Below, piece after piece: positions 1 to 4,813 of a stretch of 5,910 nucleotides of DNA. Position 1 is the stretch's first letter, and every line of letters starts with the position of its first letter. The notes beneath the pieces were generated by a model. That model saw only the letters and a program-made list of their open reading frames with translations. It was not told where the DNA came from and made no database searches. This DNA comes from Sedimenticola sp. (GTDB lineage: Bacteria > Pseudomonadota > Gammaproteobacteria > Chromatiales > Chromatiaceae): positions 1-5,910 of the forward strand of contig JAUUYI010000150.1 of assembly GCA_030590525.1 (NCBI GenBank), given 5' to 3'. Position numbers and translations under genes: made by a program.

Positions 1-107
1 GCCAGCTGCATGATCGAGCTGTAACCAGCAAATACGATGAACAACAGTCCGCTACCGACGGCAAACGGCCGCGCTATCTCCGCTGCGATGTAACGATCGA
101 TGATCAA
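1..107 (-). CDS. LptF/LptG-family LPS export permease, N-terminal fragment (cut by window edge)
   Basis: Only the first 35 codons are visible. They read LIIDRYIAAEIARPFAVGSG and continue into a hydrophobic stretch (LLFIVFAGYSSIMQLA). The IIDRYI..EI start followed at once by a first membrane helix is typical of the YjgP/YjgQ permeases LptF and LptG. In known members these are the inner-membrane part of the LptB2FG transporter, which extracts lipopolysaccharide for transport to the outer membrane. The TTG start is chosen because an in-frame TGA lies 15 nt upstream of it and a good AGGAG sits 5 nt before it. The gene diverges from the sugar operon across a 390-nt gap. The short N-terminus resembles LptF a little more than LptG, but I cannot settle which. 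With so few residues, another membrane protein with a similar start remains possible. Confidence 0.55.
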   Translation of the reverse strand, partial: MIIDRYIAAEIARPFAVGSGLLFIVFAGYSSIMQL

Positions 108-112
108 AGTGG

Positions 113-117
113 CTCCT
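113..117 (-). promoter_or_regulatory. Shine-Dalgarno AGGAG that fixes the TTG start of the LptF/G-like gene
   Basis: On the minus strand AGGAG lies 5 nt before the TTG at 107-105. No ATG or GTG in this frame lies between the upstream stop and the conserved IIDRY sequence, so this site decides the start. Confidence 0.5.
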
Positions 118-147
118 GATGTTCAGACTGTAGTAACCGTTCACGAA

Positions 148-175
148 ATCATAAAGAGATTTAGCCGCGGATTAA
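148..175 (-). promoter_or_regulatory. Possible sigma-70-like promoter for the LptF/G-like gene
   Basis: The minus strand has TATGAT (148-153), one mismatch from the -10 consensus. A poor -35 match, TTAATC (170-175), lies 16 nt upstream inside the left arm of the palindrome. An initiation site near 140 would give a leader of about 35 nt ending in the AGGAG. Only the -10 is good, so this is a weak prediction. If correct, the palindrome would overlap the -35 element. Confidence 0.25.
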
Positions 176-331
176 CGCGGATCAAACACGGATTGATTTG
201 ATAATACAAACCTTTTGAACTCTGCTTAATTGAGCGCCGAAGCTGATTAGCTGCTCGACCTTCACCCCAAATATCTTTCACGCATCAAAAACATAATTAT
301 ATCCGTGCCTGATCCGCGTCAATCCGCGGCC
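163..331. repeat. Large imperfect palindrome with 31-nt arms (MITE- or REP-like element)
   Basis: The left arm (163-193) begins AGCCGCGGATTAACGCGGAT. The right arm (301-331) is its reverse complement at 27 of 31 positions. The four differences are all A in the left arm against G in the reverse-complemented right arm. Each arm contains three near-copies of a 10-11 nt unit: CGCGGATTAA, CGCGGATCAAA and CACGGATTGA in the left arm. Each arm also has a mini-hairpin, CCGCG-6 nt-CGCGG (165-180 and 314-329). The 107-nt interior has another small hairpin exactly at the centre. No transposase gene and no clear target-site duplication are visible. It could be a non-autonomous mobile element, a dispersed REP/BIME-type repeat, or a structured RNA leader. 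Copy number in the genome would distinguish these. Confidence 0.75.
232..256. repeat. Central small hairpin of the palindrome
   Basis: AGCT-GATT-AGCT (241-252) is a 4-bp stem with a 4-nt loop. GAGC (232-235) and GCTC (253-256) can extend it across a 5-nt one-sided bulge. Its centre (246.5) coincides with the centre of the outer 31-nt arms (247). The stem is weak alone; the shared symmetry is what makes it worth noting. Confidence 0.35.
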
Positions 332-346
332 AATTTTTTATCTTAC

Positions 347-367
347 TCTAACTTCTATCTTCTACCT
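347..367. repeat. Three tandem heptamers TCTANCT
   Basis: TCTAACT, TCTATCT and TCTACCT follow each other without a gap, differing only at the fifth base. They lie in a wider polypyrimidine tract (about 338-372), which starts just after the right arm of the palindrome and ends in TTTTTT. The heptamers could be a short tandem repeat prone to copy-number change, or part of the same repeat element. The reverse strand reads AGNTAGA. Confidence 0.6.
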
Positions 368-497
368 TTTTTCACCATAACAATTTCCGCACATCGCTGA
401 CACTAGACATCCGGGGTTGATTCACAAAGCAGTTTTTCGACGCTATCCTGCGCCGCATTCACTGTATCCACAGTTGGACTGCAACAGAGTTTCTATT

Positions 498-1592
498 ATG
501 CGAAGAGTTGTTATCGATGGAAAAAATATTCATGACAACGGCGGCTGCTATGTGATCGCCGAGATCGGGCATAACCATCAGGGGAGTCTCGATACAGCCA
601 AACAGATGTTTCTGGCGGCCAAGGAGTCCGGTGCGGATGCGGTAAAGCTGCAGAAGCGGGACAACCGGGAACTGTTCACCCGCGCAGCCTACAACAAGCC
701 ATACGACAATCCCAACAGCTATGGCAACAGCTACGGCGAGCATCGTGAGTTTCTCGAGTTCGGCTGGGATGAATATCGGGAACTGCAGGCGTATGCAAAA
801 AAGATCGACATCACCCTGCTGGCCACTGCTTTCGATTTTTCCAGTGCCGACTTTCTGCAACGGCTGGATATACCGGCATTCAAGGTGGCCTCCGGTGACC
901 TCAAGAACATCCCTCTGCTGACCCATATCGCAGCGTTCGGAAAACCGATGATCGTCAGTACTGGCGGTGCCACCATGGACGACGTACATCGTGCCTATGA
1001 TGCGATCATGCCGATCAACCCGCAGCTCTGCATCCTGCACTGCACCGCCGGTTACCCCGCCGCCTTCGGGGAACTGAATCTGCAGGTGATCCAATCCTAT
1101 CGACAGCGATTTCCCAGAGTAACGGTTGGACTTTCGTCACACGACAACGGCATAGCCATGGCCGTCGCCGCTTTCATGCTGGGTGCGCGGGTGATAGAGA
1201 AACACTTCACCTTGAATCACACCTGGAAAGGAACCGATCACGCCTTTTCCCTGGAGCCGGGAGGGTTCCGCAAGATGGTTCGTGACCTTTCCAGGCTGGA
1301 GGTGGCTATCGGGGACGGCGTCAAGAGAGTCTACCCATCGGAACAGACACCTATCACCAAGATGGGCAAGAAACTGGTGGTCGCCAGGGACCTGCCAGCC
1401 GGGTATACCCTTCGCCGCCAGGACATCGTGATCAAATCCCCCGGAGATGGCCTGCCGCCTTACGAGATAGACAAGGTCATTGGCCGGGTCACCCGCCAGG
1501 CCATGCAGCAGGACCAGGATATCGCCTACGAATTACTCAACGGCACCGAGCAGTGGCCCCATGATGAAAAACTTGTTCAGTTTGGAGGGTGA
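498..1592 (+). CDS. NeuB-family ulosonic acid (sialic-acid-like) synthase
   Basis: The family condenses phosphoenolpyruvate with an aldose (ManNAc in NeuB itself) to give a 3-deoxy-2-ulosonic acid in the cytoplasm. The 364-residue protein has a TIM barrel (about 15-260) and a C-terminal SAF/antifreeze-like domain (about 290-350), the usual length and order. Visible motifs are AEIGHNHQG (Glu22), VKLQKRDN (Lys50, Gln52), SSHDNG (His215), EKHFTL (Glu234, His236) and GTDHAFSLEP (Asp247, His248). His215 and His236 fall at the metal-ligand positions I recall for Neisseria NeuB. The SAF domain reads IKSPGDG where NeuB proteins usually have KRPG, so Ser314 replaces the arginine said to contact the substrate N-acetyl group. 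ATG 498 is chosen because homology begins just after it; the 27 codons upstream from TTG 417 look non-coding. The RBS is weak (CAGAG, 8 nt upstream). It is the first gene of the operon. The family call is secure; the sugar made is unknown. Confidence 0.93.
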   Translation: MRRVVIDGKNIHDNGGCYVIAEIGHNHQGSLDTAKQMFLAAKESGADAVKLQKRDNRELFTRAAYNKPYDNPNSYGNSYGEHREFLEFGWDEYRELQAYAKKIDITLLATAFDFSSADFLQRLDIPAFKVASGDLKNIPLLTHIAAFGKPMIVSTGGATMDDVHRAYDAIMPINPQLCILHCTAGYPAAFGELNLQVIQSYRQRFPRVTVGLSSHDNGIAMAVAAFMLGARVIEKHFTLNHTWKGTDHAFSLEPGGFRKMVRDLSRLEVAIGDGVKRVYPSEQTPITKMGKKLVVARDLPAGYTLRRQDIVIKSPGDGLPPYEIDKVIGRVTRQAMQQDQDIAYELLNGTEQWPHDEKLVQFGG

Positions 1593-2376
1593 GACAGCGG
1601 TCGTCACCGGCGCCCTGGGAAAACTCGGACCGGTCTGGATCGAAGTCCTGCTCGATGCAGGTGCCTCGGTGTTCGCCATTGATCTTCCAGCCGTACCGGT
1701 ATCCGAACCATTTCGTCAACTGGAATCCCGCTATGGAAAAACACATCTCACCCTGAGCCGGGCCGATGTAACGGGCCGGGAGAGTCTGGAGAGTGCCTGT
1801 CGGACGTGTATCGAGCGATACGGGGTGCCCGGAGTGCTGGTCAATAACGCCGGCATCGATGCCCCCCCGGGCAGTAACGGAACGGGCCATCGGCTGGAAC
1901 AGATACCGTTTGAGGTGGGCCGGGAGATACTGGAGGTGAACACCCTTGGGATGTTCCTCACCACCCAGGTTTTCGGCACGCCCATGTTGTCCGAGGGGAG
2001 CGGATCGATCATCAACATCGGTTCGCTGTATGCCGGCGTCTCCCCGGACGGACGCTTCTACGATCACATCGAGAGCGACCCCCCCTTTCTCAAGCCGCCG
2101 ATGTACGGCGCGTCGAAAGCGGCAGTGATCAATCTTACCCGTTACCTGGCCACGCTCTGGGCGGGCCACGGTGTGCGGGTCAATGCCCTCTCTCCCGGGG
2201 GGGTGCTGGGCGGACAGGACAGTTCGTTCCAACGTAAATTTTGTGAGCGGGTGCCCATGGGCAGGATGGCGGTCTCTGAAGATCTTTTCGGGCCGCTGTT
2301 GTTTCTGGCGTCCCGCGCATCCGCCTATCTGACCGGAACCGAACTGGTCGTGGACGGCGGCTTTACCGCCTGGTAG
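1561..2376 (+). CDS. Short-chain dehydrogenase/reductase, PtmA-like extended-loop type
   Basis: This is a classical Rossmann-fold NAD(P)-dependent oxidoreductase of 271 residues. The cofactor loop is TGALGKLG (16-23). Asp41 at the end of beta-2 favours NAD(H). NNAG lies at 95-98, Asn127 is the structural Asn, and the active site is Ser155, Tyr182 and Lys186 (YGASK). The C-terminus LTGTELVVDGGFTAW is typical. The Ser-to-Tyr gap is 26 residues instead of about 12-14, with an inserted segment (SPDGRFYDHIESDPP). I recall such an insert in SDRs of nonulosonate clusters such as PtmA of Campylobacter. The probable role is oxidation or reduction of a sugar hydroxyl or carbonyl; the substrate is not readable. 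The start is ATG 1561 or 1564, since homology begins at MKNLFSLEG. Both overlap the neuB-like gene (by 32 or 29 nt), which suggests translational coupling. Three 7-nt C or G runs occur in the gene. Confidence 0.9.
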   Translation: MMKNLFSLEGETAVVTGALGKLGPVWIEVLLDAGASVFAIDLPAVPVSEPFRQLESRYGKTHLTLSRADVTGRESLESACRTCIERYGVPGVLVNNAGIDAPPGSNGTGHRLEQIPFEVGREILEVNTLGMFLTTQVFGTPMLSEGSGSIINIGSLYAGVSPDGRFYDHIESDPPFLKPPMYGASKAAVINLTRYLATLWAGHGVRVNALSPGGVLGGQDSSFQRKFCERVPMGRMAVSEDLFGPLLFLASRASAYLTGTELVVDGGFTAW

Positions 2377-2395
2377 CAAGTCTTAGAGAAAAAAC

Positions 2396-3868
2396 ATGAA
2401 GGACAATCTAATACCAGAGGTGATCCCCAACTGGGTGAACGGCAGCGAGTGCCTGGCCGGCAGCGGCGATACCATCGACAAGATCTCGCCGGTGAACGGT
2501 CGGCGCATCTGCGGGCTGACACGTTCCGCTGCCGACGACATAAAAAAGGCAGTGGCAGCAGCTCAGACCGCGCAACCGGCCTGGGCCGGTCTCACCCCGG
2601 TGGAACGGGGTGAACAGATTTACCGGATCACCCGCCTGATGCGCGAAGAGCAGGAGAATTTCGCCACCATCATCGCAACGGAGACCGGTATGGCCTTCAG
2701 CGCCGCGCTGGGTGAAACCGGAGCAGCCATTGCCCAGGGCGAGTTCATGGCGGGCGAGGGACGGCGGCTCTACGGTGGCACCACCACCAGCGCCGTGCAG
2801 GACAAATATGCGATGACGGTACGGCAGCCGGTCGGTGTAGCCGGCCTTATCATCGCTGCCAACACGCCGATCGCCAATATCGCCTGGAAAGTATTCCCTG
2901 CGCTTATCTGCGGCAACGCCGCGGTACTGAAGGCGGCAGAAGACACGCCGGCCACCGCCTGGTATTTCGGGCGAATCGCCCAGCGGGCCGGATTACCTGC
3001 GGGTGTACTGAACATCGTCCAGGGAGCGGGCGACGAGGCCGGCGCGGCTCTGGTGGAACACCCGGAGGTCGGCGTCGTCAGCTTTACCGGGTCCACGGCC
3101 GTCGGACGTCACATTGCGGCGGTTGCCGGTGAACGGCTGGCGAGGGTCTCCCTGGAACTGGGGGGAAAGAACCCACTGCTGGTGTGTGACGACGCAGACC
3201 TGGAGTGTGCGCTCAAATGGACACTCCTCTCTGCCTTCAGCAACGCCGGTCAGCGCTGCGCTGCAGCCAGTCGCATCCTGGTCTTCGACACTGTCTACGA
3301 CCGGTTCCGTGAACTGCTGGTGAGGGGCGCCGAGGCGTTGCGTGTCGGCCCGGGTGACGAGGATGACTACGGCCCGGTGATCAACCAGCGACAGCTGAAC
3401 AACATGCTCGCCGTGGTGGAGCGGGCGAAACGGAACGGTGCAACCGTGCTGACCGGCGGCCACCGTTTGATAGACGACACTCACGCCGCCGGCTGCTACC
3501 TCGCGCCCACCCTGATCGAGGGGGTTGGCCCACAGGACGAGATCTCCACCACCGAACTGTTTGGCCCGGTCGCCTGTCTCTATCGGGTAGAAAATTTCTC
3601 CACGGCACTGCAACTGGCTAACGCATCCCCCTACGGCCTGACCGCCTGTATCCATACCCGCAGTATTCACCGCGCCACCGAGTTCACGCAGAAGGTTCAG
3701 GCGGGCGTGGCCGTGATCAACGCCGGCACCTACGGCAGCGAACCACACATGCCATTTGGCGGCTTCAAACAGTCCGGCAACGGTACCCGGGAACCGGGGA
3801 CCGAGGCACTGAACGTCTACTCGGAGTTGAAGGCCATCTACACCAATATCGACTCGGGAGCACTTTGA
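2396..3868 (+). CDS. NAD(P)-dependent aldehyde dehydrogenase
   Basis: The 490-residue protein is a full-length ALDH-superfamily enzyme, which oxidises an aldehyde to a carboxylate through a cysteine thiohemiacetal. The catalytic set is complete: Asn156 (AANTPIAN), Lys179 (VLKAAEDTP), the cofactor loop FTGSTAVG (Phe230-Gly237), general base Glu254 (LELGGKNP), nucleophile Cys288 (GQRCAAASR) and the cofactor-ribose Glu387 (ELFGPV). The Glu-Cys spacing of 34 matches canonical ALDHs. The C-terminal PFGGFKQSGNG segment is also present. The start lies 19 nt after the SDR stop, preceded only by a weak AGAGAAA. Four nt separate its end from the cytidylyltransferase gene, so it belongs to the same transcript. 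Its substrate cannot be read from sequence. By context it may act on a sugar aldehyde, perhaps the product of the SDR. An ALDH is unusual in sialic-type clusters. It could also be a stray metabolic gene, although the tight packing argues against that. Confidence 0.92.
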   Translation: MKDNLIPEVIPNWVNGSECLAGSGDTIDKISPVNGRRICGLTRSAADDIKKAVAAAQTAQPAWAGLTPVERGEQIYRITRLMREEQENFATIIATETGMAFSAALGETGAAIAQGEFMAGEGRRLYGGTTTSAVQDKYAMTVRQPVGVAGLIIAANTPIANIAWKVFPALICGNAAVLKAAEDTPATAWYFGRIAQRAGLPAGVLNIVQGAGDEAGAALVEHPEVGVVSFTGSTAVGRHIAAVAGERLARVSLELGGKNPLLVCDDADLECALKWTLLSAFSNAGQRCAAASRILVFDTVYDRFRELLVRGAEALRVGPGDEDDYGPVINQRQLNNMLAVVERAKRNGATVLTGGHRLIDDTHAAGCYLAPTLIEGVGPQDEISTTELFGPVACLYRVENFSTALQLANASPYGLTACIHTRSIHRATEFTQKVQAGVAVINAGTYGSEPHMPFGGFKQSGNGTREPGTEALNVYSELKAIYTNIDSGAL

Positions 3869-3872
3869 CCGA

Positions 3873-4652
3873 ATGCAGCAGAAACAGCCAACCATCGTTG
3901 CCCTTGTTCCGGCCAGGTCCGGATCGAAGCGGGTGCCGGACAAAAACATACGCCGACTCTCCGGCCACCCCCTGCTCGGGTACAGCATCACCGCCGCCCT
4001 GGAGAGCGGGATATTCAGTGACGTCATCGTCTCAACGGATTCTCCCTGCTATCGGGATATCGCTTTGTACTATGAGGCTGAAGTGCCCTCTCTGCGGCCG
4101 GCACCATTGAGCGGCGACCGCTCCCCTGACATCGACTGGGTCTCCCACACTCTCCAGCAGTTGCAGCGTGATGGACGGAAGCCCGACTGCTTTTCCATTC
4201 TCCGCCCGACCAGCCCTTTCCGCAGTGCCGGAATGATCCGGCGGGCCTGGCAGCAATTTCTCTCTGCACAGGGTATCGACTCTCTGCGGGCAGTGGAGAA
4301 GTGCCGGCAGCATCCGGGAAAGATGTGGGTAGTGCAGGAAAAAAGCATGGCCCCCCTGCTGCCGTTCTCCTTCGCGGGCGGGCAGCCCTGGCACTCCAGC
4401 CAGCACCCATCCCTGCCGGAGGTGTACGTGCAGAACGCCAGCCTGGAGATCGCCTGGAGCAGGGTGGTATTCGATCAAAACAGTATTTCCGGCGAACGGC
4501 TGATGCCATTTTTCACCCAGGGGCACGAGGGTTTCGATCTGAACAGCGAATACGACTGGGGTCTCGCAGAGCACCTCGCGGCAAATGGCGCCGCCCAACT
4601 TCCATCCATTTTCATACCTCCCTACCCCGAATCTTTCACAAATTATGCTTGA
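3873..4652 (+). CDS. NeuA-family CMP-ulosonic acid synthetase (acylneuraminate cytidylyltransferase)
   Basis: The family joins CTP and an ulosonic acid to form a CMP-sugar and pyrophosphate, the activated donor for glycosyltransferases. The protein has 259 residues, slightly longer than the usual 220-235. The nucleotide-binding N-terminus is LVPARSGSKRVPDKNI (11-26), with Arg15, Ser16, Lys19, Arg20 and Asn25 all present. VSTDS (53-57) and LRPTSPFR (110-117) follow. The C-terminal metal-site region reads FDLNSEYDW (221-229): Asp222 is kept, but Asn224 stands where bacterial CMP-Neu5Ac synthetases commonly have a second Asp. The start lies 4 nt after the ALDH stop, and GGGAG (3856-3860) sits 12 nt before the ATG, further than ideal. 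Together with the NeuB-like gene it marks the operon as a CMP-ulosonate pathway. The exact sugar (Neu5Ac, legionaminic, Kdn-like or other) is undetermined. Confidence 0.92.
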   Translation: MQQKQPTIVALVPARSGSKRVPDKNIRRLSGHPLLGYSITAALESGIFSDVIVSTDSPCYRDIALYYEAEVPSLRPAPLSGDRSPDIDWVSHTLQQLQRDGRKPDCFSILRPTSPFRSAGMIRRAWQQFLSAQGIDSLRAVEKCRQHPGKMWVVQEKSMAPLLPFSFAGGQPWHSSQHPSLPEVYVQNASLEIAWSRVVFDQNSISGERLMPFFTQGHEGFDLNSEYDWGLAEHLAANGAAQLPSIFIPPYPESFTNYA

Positions 4653-4813
4653 TCTCGCTTGTCTCTTGATTCCACAAGAAATATTTCGTCAGTCGGCCGT
4701 AGTCACCGATACGCCGCTCCTTCGGAAATTTCCTTGTGAAACCAGTTTACTGCGCGATATCGGCGCAAATTTATGAAATCTTCGGGCTAAATTTCAGAAA
4801 GGTCAATCGAACA
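4653..4813. other. Gap between cytidylyltransferase and transketolase genes
   Basis: These 161 nt are AT-richer than the genes and hold no convincing reading frame. Visible elements are CTTGT/ACAAG (a 5-bp stem with a wide loop near 4660-4680), the perfect 10-nt palindrome GGAAATTTCC (4724-4733), the near-palindrome at 4751-4767, and GAAAGG (4797-4802) as a weak RBS for the transketolase. The break in an otherwise gapless operon suggests a separate promoter or an internal control point, but I see no strong -35/-10 pair and no intrinsic terminator. Confidence 0.6.
4751..4767. promoter_or_regulatory. Near-palindrome upstream of the transketolase gene, possible operator
   Basis: TGCGCGATATCGGCGCA consists of TGCGC and GCGCA arms around GATATCG, and CGATATCG within it is itself a perfect palindrome. 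It lies 47 nt before the transketolase ATG, a plausible place for a regulator site. No regulator is encoded here and I do not recognise the motif. Confidence 0.25.

Larger units (their letters stand above)
108..497. other. Divergent intergenic region between the LptF/G-like gene and neuB-like gene
   Basis: This 390-nt stretch has no convincing gene. It is clearly richer in A and T than the flanking genes. It holds the minus-strand leader and RBS, the large palindrome (163-331), a polypyrimidine tract with three heptamers (about 338-372), and then about 125 nt without obvious structure leading to the neuB-like ATG. I see no convincing sigma-70 promoter for the plus-strand operon. TTGATT at 417-422 and TATCCT at 444-449 are 21 nt apart, which is too far. 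The AT-rich ACATAATTATAT (291-302) lacks a matching -35. The plus-strand promoter is therefore unplaced. Confidence 0.8.

Noticed and set aside
163..331. CRISPR-like array
   Set aside because: The repeats are inverted, not direct, the short units within an arm are 10-11 nt with no spacers, and no cas genes are present.
417..497. N-terminal extension of the NeuB-like protein from TTG 417
   Set aside because: The extra 27 residues have no family resemblance and the domain starts right after ATG 498. There is no RBS-like advantage at 417 strong enough to prefer it.
1480..1560. N-terminal extension of the SDR from ATG 1480
   Set aside because: This would overlap the NeuB-like gene by 113 nt and add residues that are an out-of-frame reading of the SAF domain. 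The Rossmann fold begins normally just after 1561/1564.
1537..2379. Minus-strand open frame (280 codons) opposite the SDR gene
   Set aside because: It is antisense to an intact SDR and is rich in Arg, Gly, Pro and His without motifs, which is typical of a shadow frame.
2993..4027. Long minus-strand open frame (344 codons) opposite the ALDH gene
   Set aside because: It lies antisense to a clear ALDH with all catalytic residues and its translation has no recognisable domain. It is a by-product of GC-rich codon bias.
4585..4776. Small plus-strand frame spanning the end of the NeuA-like gene and the following gap
   Set aside because: It starts inside the NeuA-like gene in another frame, and shows no RBS or motif.
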